Shown one piece after another: positions 17,801-25,110 of a DNA stretch of 40,214 bases. The DNA comes from Pedobacter sp. UBA2067 (GTDB lineage: Bacteria; Bacteroidota; Bacteroidia; Sphingobacteriales; Sphingobacteriaceae), in contig DDAD01000162.1 of the NCBI GenBank assembly GCA_002333205.1, positions 72,605 to 112,818 on the forward strand. The letters run 5' to 3'. Under the pieces are notes generated by a model, which was not told the DNA's origin, did not search any database, and worked only from the letters and a program-made list of their open reading frames with translations. Position 1 is the stretch's first letter; every line of letters begins with the position of its first letter. A program made the position numbers and the translations under genes.

Positions 17801-18405
17801 GCCTGGAGAACCTGCCAATCATCATTTTTACCGGTAAAAACCTGTCAAAAGGTGAAGAGGCGCGCATTAAACAATATGCGGACTCTATCGTGGTTAAAAC
17901 CGCGCACTCTTACCAGCGAATCCTGGATGAAGCAGGGCTGTTCCTGCATCTGGTAGAAGAGCAGGCTGCAGGCAATAAGCCGGGCAAAGCATTGCCAGAA
18001 CGTTTCGGCGGCTTGTACGAGGTGTTGAACAACAAGACGGTACTTATTGCTGACGATGACGTGCGTAACATCTTCTCGCTAACCAAAGCATTGGAGCAGC
18101 ATAAGATGAAGGTGCTCGCAGCAACCGACGGAAAAGAAGCCCTACAGGTGCTTAAAGAAAACCCGCTGATTGATATTGTGCTGATGGACATGATGATGCC
18201 GGAAATGGACGGATATGAGACTACAAAGCAGATCCGTAAGATCCCTGCATACAAACAATTGCCAATCTTAGCTGTTACAGCCAAAGCGATGATGGGAGAC
18301 CGGGAGAAATGCATCGCTGCCGGCGCTTCGGATTATATCTCGAAGCCAGTTGATGTGGACCAGCTAACCTCATTGCTGAGGGTCTGGTTGTATGACAAAG
18401 TTTAA
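14818..18405 (+). CDS. CHASE3-GAF hybrid histidine kinase with three receiver domains
   Basis: The product has 1195 residues. Order: membrane helix (about 12-32), CHASE3 sensor with the KDAETGQRGYLLTGE motif (about 33-175), second helix (178-200), a HAMP-like segment with helical linker (200-280), GAF (about 282-430), and an E/Q-rich coiled coil (432-525). Then HisKA with H536 (NMSHELRTPLNS), an ATPase domain (NLLSNAIKF, DTGIGIP, GGTGLGLSISREL) and three receivers with phosphoacceptors D853, D975 and D1124. Receiver 2 has EE (931-932) in place of the acidic DD pair, so it may be weak. No HPt domain is seen, so a relay would need a separate HPt or direct transfer. The stop overlaps the next start as TAATG. 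No methyl-accepting receptor exists nearby, so this protein is the likely CheR/CheB target. Confidence 0.94.
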   Translation: MQKSLKNNLQVGLGLSLLILFITSLASFISIRNLVKSSELVAHSNEVIFKTNQIISHLKDAETGQRGYLLTGEGVFLEPTNGAKAKALDLINEVAAETKDNPFQQKNLEKLHGIVDRRLDMIMRLIEVRTKGGDISVNALLEGKDLMDEARSIIKMMQAEENRILKSRTEELNKFAGYTPILIIIAALISIFITIYFYRKVYKDYYAKMELQRALEEKNKEIDYRIGVIRDLAGQISSGNYDIRLDDQQTDGLGSLTGHLNAMAESLKKSFTLLEEKEWQQAGIATLNDKMVGEKTVAQLTSDVLENIVEHTDSQVAAFYLFEHKELHLVSSFALEGGHAKAKVNIGEGLVGQVADSGKLMVLNDIPQDELTISYTSGATAARHVVAVPVYRDRVLIGVMEFGSLRAYSPQHLDFLKNVSHNIGIAIHVSQNRKKLQEFLEETQAQAEELQAQHSELEGLNAELEAQSQKIQTSEEELRVQQEELLQSNQELEERTSLLEEKNQMIQERHRDIQLKAEQLEQSTKYKSEFLANMSHELRTPLNSILLLSKLMSENNDLDKEYIEYAEVIQSSGQGLLGLIDEILDLSKIEAGKMKLEFADVSIGEVATDMRSLFNPLAKNKQLDLLVELDKDVKTLNTDKMRLEQVLKNLLSNAIKFTTQGEVRLSISKDESGRNILFKVTDTGIGIPENKQSLIFEAFQQADGSTRRKYGGTGLGLSISRELAKLLGGEIELTSKENIGSEFTLSLPIDRTAEAEEPSFAEPVVIRQVYPEKVAEAVPERYTVLNIPKDVEDDREDIKQGDKVILIIEDDTNFAKTLLNFTRKRDYKGIVAVRGDVGIELANHYKPLAILLDIQLPVKDGWQVMEELKSNPATRPIPVHIMSSMEVKKESLLRGAIDFINKPVALEHMSQIFQKLEHALSRHPKKVLIVEENRQHAEALNYFLSNYNIQTQVANNVTESIGALSKQEVDCVILDMGVPDTNAYDTLETIKKTRGLENLPIIIFTGKNLSKGEEARIKQYADSIVVKTAHSYQRILDEAGLFLHLVEEQAAGNKPGKALPERFGGLYEVLNNKTVLIADDDVRNIFSLTKALEQHKMKVLAATDGKEALQVLKENPLIDIVLMDMMMPEMDGYETTKQIRKIPAYKQLPILAVTAKAMMGDREKCIAAGASDYISKPVDVDQLTSLLRVWLYDKV

Positions 18406-18788
18406 TGAACGCTTTCAATATGGCGAAGGACAAGATTTTAATCGTAGATGATGATAACAGGAACATTTTTGCGCTTTCAGCTGTGCTGAAGGCAAGAAAA
18501 TATCGCTGCATTTCTGCTACCAGCGGAGAGGAGGGATTAGCCTTGTTAAAACAAGATAAAGAGATTGGCATTGTGTTGATGGATATGATGATGCCAGGTA
18601 TGGATGGCTATCAGGCTATCGCCGAGATGAATGCTGATGAAGAACTTAAAGCGGTACCGGTAATTGCAGTTACCGCACAGGCAATGCTCGGCGATCGCGA
18701 GCGCTGCCTGGAAGCGGGTGCTACGGGCTATGTATCAAAACCCATCAATGTTGATACCCTCACCGCATTAATTACTAAATACATCTAA
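18405..18788 (+). CDS. Stand-alone response regulator, paralogue of the hybrid kinase's last receiver
   Basis: The product has 127 residues and one receiver domain with no output domain. It has D15-D17, phosphoacceptor D60 (VLMDMMMPGMDGY), T in VIAVTAQAM and K in YVSKPINVD. The shared VLMDMMMP, GDRE.C..AGA and SKP..VD.LT patterns make it clearly related to receiver 3 of the preceding kinase (residues 1073-1195), probably by duplication. The ATG overlaps the kinase stop; an internal ATG five codons later would also give a complete domain. It is the obvious phosphate acceptor or sink for the kinase. The next gene follows after one base. Confidence 0.93.
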   Translation: MNAFNMAKDKILIVDDDNRNIFALSAVLKARKYRCISATSGEEGLALLKQDKEIGIVLMDMMMPGMDGYQAIAEMNADEELKAVPVIAVTAQAMLGDRERCLEAGATGYVSKPINVDTLTALITKYI

Positions 18789-18789
18789 T

Positions 18790-19611
18790 TTGGAAGGTAC
18801 TGTAATTACAGAAGATCAGATAGACTTGCTGCTCGCAGATCTGCTGGAGCGTTATGGTTACGACTTTACAGGCTATTCAAGAGCCTCGCTGAAGCGTCGT
18901 ATCCATAGACTGTACAGCATTGACAAGGCCTTGAGTTTTGCCGAGTTCAGATTTAAAATTGCAAATGATTCCTTGTACTTCAAGCGCTTTGTAGAGCAGA
19001 TCACTGTAAACGTGACCGAAATGTTCCGCGACCCAGCATTCTTCAAAACCTTAAGGAATGAGGTGCTGCCCAAACTTGGAACCTATCCTTTGATCCGCAT
19101 CTGGATCGCTGGTTGTTCTACCGGGGAAGAGGCTTATTCGATTTGTATTCTCTTGCAGGAGCTAAACCTGCTGCATAAATCGCTGGTATATGCCACCGAC
19201 CTTAATCCTGCCGTGCTTGAAAAAGCAGCGCAAGGCATGTTCGGGCTCAGCCAGATGAAACAGTACTCTGAAAATTACATCCTTTCAGGTGGTAGCAAGG
19301 ACTTTTCCAGCTACTACACGGCGAAGTACTCGCTCGCAAAGTTCAATGACGACCTGAGACGTAAGATCATCTTCTCCACCCACAACCTGGTTTCAGACCG
19401 ATCTTTTAATGAATTTCAACTAATCATGTGCCGCAACGTGCTGATCTATTTTGATCGTGATCTGCAGCATAAAGTCATCAGTCTGTTCGATGACAGTCTT
19501 GAGGAGCTTGGATATCTGGCCCTGGGCAGTAAAGAGACTTTGGAGTTTTCTAATGTATCAAAACGGTACCGCAGACTACCCAATGAAAAGATATGGAGGA
19601 AGATGAGTTGA
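18790..19611 (+). CDS. cheR: CheR-type protein-glutamate methyltransferase
   Basis: The product has 273 residues and moves methyl groups from SAM to Glu side chains of a signalling protein. The N-terminal CheR domain opens with LLLADLLERYGYDFTGYSRA followed by SLKRRIHRL. The SAM-binding motif is IWIAGCSTGEEAYSI (about residues 100-114). NLVSDRSFNEFQLIMCRNVL and IYFDRDLQHKVI complete the catalytic domain. The start must be the TTG at 18790, one base after the previous stop: the family homology begins within six residues and there is no in-frame ATG until deep inside. It lacks the TPR or PAS additions of some CheR proteins. The stop overlaps the cheB ATG as TGATG. Confidence 0.94.
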   Translation: MEGTVITEDQIDLLLADLLERYGYDFTGYSRASLKRRIHRLYSIDKALSFAEFRFKIANDSLYFKRFVEQITVNVTEMFRDPAFFKTLRNEVLPKLGTYPLIRIWIAGCSTGEEAYSICILLQELNLLHKSLVYATDLNPAVLEKAAQGMFGLSQMKQYSENYILSGGSKDFSSYYTAKYSLAKFNDDLRRKIIFSTHNLVSDRSFNEFQLIMCRNVLIYFDRDLQHKVISLFDDSLEELGYLALGSKETLEFSNVSKRYRRLPNEKIWRKMS

Positions 19612-20174
19612 TGAAAGTCTGTGAGGCGCTGGTGATTGGTGGCTCTGCGGGGAGCCTGGATGTGCTGCTTAAGGTTCTGCCGGATTTAAGGTCCGATATG
19701 TCCTTTCCCATTATCATCGTGATCCATCGTAAACATGGTGCTGACTCACTGCTGCCAGAACTGCTGAAAGGCCGAACTACCCTGAACGTTAAAGAGGTAG
19801 AGGAAAAAGAGAAGATACTCGCTGGTACAATCTACGTTGCACCGTCCGACTACCATTTACTGATTGAGCAGGACCTGACCTTCTCCTTAGATTCATCAGA
19901 GAAGGTGAATTATTCCAGACCATCTATCGATGTGACCTTTCAGTCTGCTGCCGAAGTATATCAGGAAAAACTTGTATGTATGCTGCTCTCCGGCTCCAAC
20001 GCCGATGGCGTAAATGGATTAAAAGCCGTAAAGTCTTATCGTGGCAGGGCGATCATACAGAACCCTGCAGATGCTCAGGTGCCTTATATGCCTGCGCAAG
20101 CCGCACAAAATGTAATAATTGATGCGTCATTAAACATTGAAGATACCGCAGAATTTATAAATTTGTTATCTTAG
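19611..20174 (+). CDS. cheB: CheB-type methylesterase, catalytic domain only
   Basis: The product has 187 residues and removes methyl groups from Glu or deamidates Gln in the CheR target. Ser lies in VIGGSAGSLDVLL, His in IIVIHRKHG and Asp in LLSGSNADGVNGL, which form the catalytic triad of the family. The N-terminal receiver that controls enteric CheB is missing, so activity may be set by another partner, for example the adjacent receivers. I chose the ATG at 19611, which overlaps the cheR stop and has GGAGGA ten bases before it. An ATG at 19593 inside cheR would add six residues. Presence of both CheR and CheB without MCP genes argues for a non-chemotactic methylation circuit. Confidence 0.93.
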   Translation: MKVCEALVIGGSAGSLDVLLKVLPDLRSDMSFPIIIVIHRKHGADSLLPELLKGRTTLNVKEVEEKEKILAGTIYVAPSDYHLLIEQDLTFSLDSSEKVNYSRPSIDVTFQSAAEVYQEKLVCMLLSGSNADGVNGLKAVKSYRGRAIIQNPADAQVPYMPAQAAQNVIIDASLNIEDTAEFINLLS

Positions 20175-20189
20175 ATTAAATTAACATAC

Positions 20190-20552
20190 ATGAGCAAGGC
20201 AAAAAAAGTGTTCGTATTTGACGATAACGTTGACATCCTCGATCTATGCACAATCATTCTTGAAGATGCTGGTTATGAGATAAAAACCTCGTCTACATCA
20301 AATAATATTATTGAACAGGTTTCTTCTTACGTGCCCGACATTATATTCATGGATAACTGGCTGCCAGATGTTGGCGGCATAGACGCTACAAAGGAATTGA
20401 AAGCCCACAAGGAGCTTTCCCATATTCCTGTAATCTATTTCTCTGCGAATAATGACGTAAAATCTTTGGCTGAGCAGGCCGGTGCGGATGATTACCTATC
20501 TAAACCTTTTGATATTGAAGAATTGGAGAAGATTATAAGTAAATACTTATAA
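20190..20552 (+). CDS. CheY-like single-domain response regulator
   Basis: The product has 120 residues with D11/D12, phosphoacceptor D55 (IIFMDNWLPDVGG), S in VIYFSANND and K in YLSKPFDIEE. There is no output domain. It is the last gene of the signalling island, 15 bases after cheB. It is less like receiver 3 of the hybrid kinase than the regulator at 18405 is, so the two have separate origins. It may control a distant effector by protein contact. Its last six bases overlap the end of the convergent metallopeptidase gene, so there is no room for a classic terminator between them. Confidence 0.93.
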   Translation: MSKAKKVFVFDDNVDILDLCTIILEDAGYEIKTSSTSNNIIEQVSSYVPDIIFMDNWLPDVGGIDATKELKAHKELSHIPVIYFSANNDVKSLAEQAGADDYLSKPFDIEELEKIISKYL

Positions 20553-22226
20553 TCCCCCCAATACGTCTACACCTTGTTGAAATACGATATCTACCGGAAT
20601 TCCTTTCTTATTTAAGTTCTCTAAGTCTTGCTTAAGCTCGCTGCCAATAACTGCATTTTCAGTCTGCGCTTTTGCAACCGCTGCCCTGTCTCCATCACCT
20701 TGCAAGGTTAAGATCAATTTACTCAGCGCATTCATTGCCTGTTCAAACTTCACATAGTCAACTTTGTACGTTCCATTTGCAGTTCTGGTGAAAGCACCTT
20801 GCTGCTTGAAGAAGTTAAAGCACTGCATGTTTGCCTGGCCATGTGCACTGGCTGCGCCGAAACGTACCGAGCGTAACAAGCCCGCCATATAGGTGGTGTA
20901 GTAGGCCTTAAGATCGCCTTGCAGCTCACCTGCTTTAAGCATGTTGGTTACCATGTAAAGACCAAGGACATCTGCCTTACCTTCTTCCAACCAGGAATAT
21001 TGTTCTTTTAAAGCATCTTTAACCAGGCCCTTACCGTTTACAGTCTTTTTGATACCCAAACCATGTGCAACTTCATGGAACATGACGTTTGCAAAAAAAG
21101 CATCGAAGTTGATGTACTGCTGCTGTTCTTTATCGATCAGTTCATTCGCAATTGGAACCAGAATCTTGTCGAACTTGGCCTGCATTGCATTCTTCAGCTG
21201 AGATCTTCTGGTGCCTTTCTTCTGCTGGATCATGGCATCATTCGGCAGGTTTACCGCGATGGTCTTAGAGCCCGCATTACAGTCCCCGGCATAGAATACC
21301 ACATCATAGGCATTTAGCTCAGAATCTACACCCGGTTTCTCCTGTTTGTATTTGGCAGGCACTGGAAGCCCCTTTTGCAGCCCAGGAAGCAGGCTCACAT
21401 ATTTTGTCAGTCGTTTACTCCATTCCTTATCTTTAACAAGCACATAAGCTTCGTATGACGCTCTTGCATTGAAGAGATTATCTTCATAGTTCTCAATCGG
21501 ACCGATGATGATATCCAGTCCATTGGTTTTCATGTCCATCCAGGCTAAGTCGCTGGCGGTATAATTATCAGATGTAAGCGCATCAGCACGAAGATTCAGG
21601 TACTTCTGCAATCCTTCGTCTTCTGCAATCAATGCGGCCTGTTTAAGCAGGCTCGAAGCACGCTGTAACTGTGTAGCGAAAAGTTCATGATAAGGAACGG
21701 TCATCAGCTTACCTGTAGAGTCTCTTCTAACAACACTATACTGGCCGAATTTGTCTTTCAAATCAGACTGTTCAAGCTCTTCCTTGGTCATGTCTGCCGG
21801 GTAGAATGTAGCACCCGCTGGTTTAACACCGATGCCGGCGATGAAAGGTTTATTGTTGTTCAGCCTATCCCATGGACCGTAGTTAATGCGGATGAATTCC
21901 TTAGCGCGGTCGTCTTTAACGGCATTTAACAAGCTGTCTCTTTGTGGGTATGCCTGCAACCAGAAAAGCTCGTCCATAATTTGGGCAGCCTGGATCAGCA
22001 ATGGCAACATCTTGCGCTCTGCTGTGCTCAGTTGGTTGAGGTTCGTTGTCAGTTTAACCGTTTCATAGGTTTTTATTCTGGCATTTACATATTCCTGTAA
22101 GCTGTCTGGCAACACCACTGTATTTGTCTTTTTTTCTGTATTGCTAGCTGTGTTGGTGCAGGAATGCAGGCTTGCCGCCAGGGCGCAGCCAGTTAGAAAC
22201 AACGTTGTTTTATTAATCAATTTCAT
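20547..22226 (-). CDS. M49-like (dipeptidyl-peptidase III type) zinc metallopeptidase lipoprotein
   Basis: The product has 559 residues. The N-terminus is a lipoprotein signal with two candidate lipobox Cys residues (LTGC at 14, LHSC at 23), so it is probably anchored in the periplasm or outer membrane. The zinc site is HEVAH (H384, E385, H388) with the downstream EEGKAD motif (E414/E415), which resembles the EExxAE-type motif of family M49. Classic DPP III enzymes have a six-residue HExxGH; this one has a five-residue HExxH, as some bacterial relatives do. INYGPWDRL and AGIGVKPAGATFYPADM are family-like blocks. It should release dipeptides or act as an amino- or oligopeptidase; the substrate is inferred. 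It stands alone on the minus strand. Confidence 0.82.
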   Translation of the reverse strand: MKLINKTTLFLTGCALAASLHSCTNTASNTEKKTNTVVLPDSLQEYVNARIKTYETVKLTTNLNQLSTAERKMLPLLIQAAQIMDELFWLQAYPQRDSLLNAVKDDRAKEFIRINYGPWDRLNNNKPFIAGIGVKPAGATFYPADMTKEELEQSDLKDKFGQYSVVRRDSTGKLMTVPYHELFATQLQRASSLLKQAALIAEDEGLQKYLNLRADALTSDNYTASDLAWMDMKTNGLDIIIGPIENYEDNLFNARASYEAYVLVKDKEWSKRLTKYVSLLPGLQKGLPVPAKYKQEKPGVDSELNAYDVVFYAGDCNAGSKTIAVNLPNDAMIQQKKGTRRSQLKNAMQAKFDKILVPIANELIDKEQQQYINFDAFFANVMFHEVAHGLGIKKTVNGKGLVKDALKEQYSWLEEGKADVLGLYMVTNMLKAGELQGDLKAYYTTYMAGLLRSVRFGAASAHGQANMQCFNFFKQQGAFTRTANGTYKVDYVKFEQAMNALSKLILTLQGDGDRAAVAKAQTENAVIGSELKQDLENLNKKGIPVDIVFQQGVDVLGGL

Positions 22227-22255
22227 TCAATATAAATTTCAAACGATTAGAGGGT

Positions 22256-22263
22256 CAAAACTA
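22256..22263 (-). promoter_or_regulatory. -7 box of the M49-like peptidase gene
   Basis: TAGTTTTG on the minus strand matches TAnnTTTG exactly, 29 bases before the ATG at 22226. No TTG is seen at -33. Confidence 0.5.
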
Positions 22264-22348
22264 CTAAATAATAGGCTTCTGTAAAGAATCCCGTTCCGGA
22301 TGACTGCGTTGGTTAATTAATCTTAATTTTACGCTTTTCAAATGCAAC

Positions 22349-23173
22349 ATGATCAAACCTTACAAATTCCTTTACTTAATATTCCTGGCACTCGGTTTTT
22401 CCGCATGTTCAAGCAATAAATACGCCGCAACGAATAAGATCTATAAACAGCAGGCAGAAAATTTTGCCAATAACATCAAAGCTTTGCCACCACAGGGGCA
22501 GTTTATAGATTCTCTTCGGCCGGAGGTACAGTCCTTTATCGGATCGGTAAACTTCGGCATACGGAGGCCCAATTTCGTGGTAATACACCATACTGCGCAG
22601 AATTCGCTTGATCAAACCATTAAAACTTTTACCCTGGCCAGAACTGGTGTAAGTGCGCACTATGTGGTAAGCCGTGATGGTAAAGTGGGACAAATGGTGA
22701 ACGATTATTTGCGTTCGCAGCATGCTGGCCTGGGCAAATGGGGAAATGACACCGATTTGAACTCCTCCTCCATCGGGATAGAGTTGGATAACAATGGCTC
22801 AGAAGCTTATGCTGAAGCGCAGATCAACAGCCTTCTGGGCTTGTTGGCCACGCTGAAAAAGAAATACAACATTCCAACAGCAAACTTTATCGGACATGCG
22901 GATCTGGCACCAAAGCGTAAGCCCGACCCGAACAACTTCCCATGGAAAACGCTTGCCGATCGCGGTTTTGGCCTTTGGTACGATCAGGTGTTGAAGATGC
23001 CAGCACCGGAGTTTGATCCAGTTATCGCGCTAAGAATCATTGGTTACGACATCAGCAACGTTGGTGCTGCGGTAACCGCTTTTAAAAGACATTTTCTGCC
23101 CACAGAAACAGGACCAACAATTACACCAGGCGTTAAGCTGGTGTTGTACAACTTGTATCCGAAATATCTATAG
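22349..23173 (+). CDS. N-acetylmuramoyl-L-alanine amidase lipoprotein (Amidase_2, AmiD-like)
   Basis: The product has 274 residues and cuts the bond between MurNAc and L-Ala in peptidoglycan or its fragments. The signal ends in a lipobox FSAC with C20. The Amidase_2 zinc ligands are visible: first His in NFVVIHHTAQNS, second in GVSAHYVVSRDG as the fold support, and FIGHADLAPKRKPDP with the HADxxPxRKxDP motif, which holds the last ligands. The C-terminal 60 residues (ALRIIGYDISNVGAAVTAFK) look like the helical PG-binding module of AmiD. Role is wall recycling or turnover. It is monocistronic; the spacer that follows holds an 11-bp array. Confidence 0.92.
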   Translation: MIKPYKFLYLIFLALGFSACSSNKYAATNKIYKQQAENFANNIKALPPQGQFIDSLRPEVQSFIGSVNFGIRRPNFVVIHHTAQNSLDQTIKTFTLARTGVSAHYVVSRDGKVGQMVNDYLRSQHAGLGKWGNDTDLNSSSIGIELDNNGSEAYAEAQINSLLGLLATLKKKYNIPTANFIGHADLAPKRKPDPNNFPWKTLADRGFGLWYDQVLKMPAPEFDPVIALRIIGYDISNVGAAVTAFKRHFLPTETGPTITPGVKLVLYNLYPKYL

Positions 23174-23204
23174 CAAAGGAAGCAGCCTGCGGCGGAGCAG
23201 CTTT

Positions 23205-23303
23205 GGGTCAAACGCACAGGAGACGCACACCGAACGCACACCAAACGCACACCGCACCCACAAACCTGTGTGTTTGCTCTGAGTTTGATGTGGGGCTGGT
23301 CTG
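23205..23303. repeat. Array of nine 11-bp phased units, strand polarity switching midway
   Basis: Units in exact 11-base phase: GGGTCAAACGC, ACAGGAGACGC, ACACCGAACGC, ACACCAAACGC, ACACCGCACCC, ACAAACCTGTG, TGTTTGCTCTG, AGTTTGATGTG, GGGCTGGTCTG. The first half is CAC/ACGC-rich, the second half GTG/CTG-rich, so the halves are roughly inverted; CAAAC and GTTTG around CTGTGT can pair. It lies between the amidase gene and the end of glnS. The first five units are the best conserved. Confidence 0.65.
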
Positions 23304-23364
23304 GGTATGTTCCAGACCTATTGCTTTGCAGCAGGCATCCTGAACTGAACTAACCTTTGGACAT

Positions 23365-23407
23365 AAAAAAAGAGGATGCCCCATCTACTGGAACATCCTC
23401 TTTTTTT
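23365..23407 (-). terminator. Terminator of glnS (bidirectional form)
   Basis: AAAAAAAGAGGATG pairs with CATCCTCTTTTTTT around a 15-base loop. It lies 22 bases after the glnS stop on the minus strand. The T-run on the plus strand would also stop transcripts from the amidase gene. Confidence 0.85.
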
Positions 23408-23428
23408 ATGATTAATGAACTGAAAGTC

Positions 23429-25090
23429 TTATTTCTTTGCTTTCGCCCAGGCGTCTTTCAAGCCTACGGTCTGGTTAAATACCAGCTTTTCTGCAGTAGA
23501 ATCTTTATCCAGGGTATAATATCCCTTACGAATAAACTGATATCTGGTATCTGCGGTAGCACTCGCCAAATAAGGCTCTATGTATGCGTTATTGATAACT
23601 TTGATGCTGTCTGGATTTAGATAATCTTTAAAATCACCTTCTTCACTATCCGGAGATTCTACGCTGAAAAGGCGATCGTAGATTCTGATCTCTGCTGTTT
23701 GAGCGTGCTGTGCACTTACCCAGTGGATGGTACCTTTTACGTTGATACCGCTGGTATCTTCGCCGCTTTTTGACTCTGGAATGTAGGTACAGTGAATTTC
23801 GGTCACGTTTCCATTTTCATCTTTCACAAAGCTGTCGCATTTCACGATGTAAGCGAACTTTAGGCGAACCATTGCACCAGGTGCTAAACGGAACCATTTC
23901 TTAGCTGGCTCTTCCATAAAGTCTTCGCGTTCGATAAACAGCTCTTTGCTGAAAGGAATTTCACGCGTTCCGCCTTTATCTTCCGCTTCTGGGTTGTTCT
24001 CACCGATAAGTACTTCGCCGTCGCCTTCAGGATAGTTGGTAATGACCATTTTAATTGGATCAAGCACCGCCATTACGCGATTAGCAGTTTTATTCAAGTG
24101 CTCGCGAACGCAGAATTCCAGTAAGCTAAGCTCAATCAGATTTTCTCTTTTCGCAATACCGATACGCTCGCAGAACTCACGGATACTTTCCGGCGTGTAA
24201 CCACGTCTTCTTAAGCCGCTAATGGTTGGCATTCTTGGATCGTCCCATCCGCTTACCACGCCTTCATTAACCAATTGCAGCAGTTTACGCTTGCTCATAA
24301 CCGTATAGGTCAGGTTTAAACGTGCAAACTCGTATTGATGCGAAGGAAAGATGTTCAGTTTCTCAATGAACCAGTCGTACAATTCACGGTGTGAAACGTA
24401 CTCCAGTGTACAAAGCGAGTGGGTAATGGATTCGATGCTATCGCTCTGACCATGGGCAAAGTCGTACATTGGATAAATGCACCAGGTGTTGCCGGTTCTG
24501 TGGTGTTCAGCATGTTTAATGCGATAAATAATTGGATCGCGCATCAGCATGTTCGGGCTGGCCATGTCGATCTTTGCACGTAGGGTACAGGCACCGTCAG
24601 GAAACTCGCCCTTTCTCATGCGGTTAAAAAGATCCAGGTTTTCTTCCACAGAACGGGAGCGGTAAGGGCTGTCCTTTCCGGGCTCTGTAGGTGTACCTTT
24701 TGCCTGCGCAATCTCTTCCGCAGTGCTGTGGTCTACGTATGCCAGACCAGCCTCAATCAGCTTAACCGCAAATTGGAAAAGCTGCTCGAAGTAATCTGAA
24801 GTATATAATTCATTTTTCCATTCAAAACCAAGCCATTTAATATCAGCCTGCTGGCTGTCTACATACTCAGTTTTTTCAGTTACTGGATTGGTATCGTCAA
24901 AACGAAGGTTGGTATAACCGCCATATTTCTTGGTAAGTCCGAAGTTCAAGCAAATTGCTTTGGCGTGTCCTATATGTAAATACCCATTTGGCTCCGGAGG
25001 GAAACGGGTGATCAGGGTCTCGTATTTTCCGCTTTGTAAATCGTTTTCAATGATTTCCTCAATAAAATTCAATGATCTTTCTTCACTCAT
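23429..25090 (-). CDS. glnS: Glutaminyl-tRNA synthetase
   Basis: The product has 553 residues and charges tRNA-Gln directly. The HIGH motif is PPEPNGYLHIGHAKAI with H39-H42. The GlnRS-typical block NLRFDDTNPVTEKTEYVDSQ follows. The KMSKS motif is VMSKRKL at about residue 265. The two C-terminal beta-barrels that read the anticodon are complete, and the protein has no extra domain. Presence of a full GlnRS means this organism need not make Gln-tRNA by amidation. It is divergent from the B12-binding protein gene; the 79-base spacer holds its promoter. Confidence 0.97.
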   Translation of the reverse strand: MSEERSLNFIEEIIENDLQSGKYETLITRFPPEPNGYLHIGHAKAICLNFGLTKKYGGYTNLRFDDTNPVTEKTEYVDSQQADIKWLGFEWKNELYTSDYFEQLFQFAVKLIEAGLAYVDHSTAEEIAQAKGTPTEPGKDSPYRSRSVEENLDLFNRMRKGEFPDGACTLRAKIDMASPNMLMRDPIIYRIKHAEHHRTGNTWCIYPMYDFAHGQSDSIESITHSLCTLEYVSHRELYDWFIEKLNIFPSHQYEFARLNLTYTVMSKRKLLQLVNEGVVSGWDDPRMPTISGLRRRGYTPESIREFCERIGIAKRENLIELSLLEFCVREHLNKTANRVMAVLDPIKMVITNYPEGDGEVLIGENNPEAEDKGGTREIPFSKELFIEREDFMEEPAKKWFRLAPGAMVRLKFAYIVKCDSFVKDENGNVTEIHCTYIPESKSGEDTSGINVKGTIHWVSAQHAQTAEIRIYDRLFSVESPDSEEGDFKDYLNPDSIKVINNAYIEPYLASATADTRYQFIRKGYYTLDKDSTAEKLVFNQTVGLKDAWAKAKK

Positions 25091-25110
25091 AAAAACTGTT
25101 AATTTTTCTC

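Noticed and set aside
18790..20174. Chemotaxis operon controlling motility
   Set aside because: No MCP, CheA, CheW, flagellar or gliding gene is in the window; CheB also lacks its receiver domain.
23205..23303. CRISPR array
   Set aside because: Units are 11 bases long, directly adjoining and imperfect, with no spacers and no cas genes.
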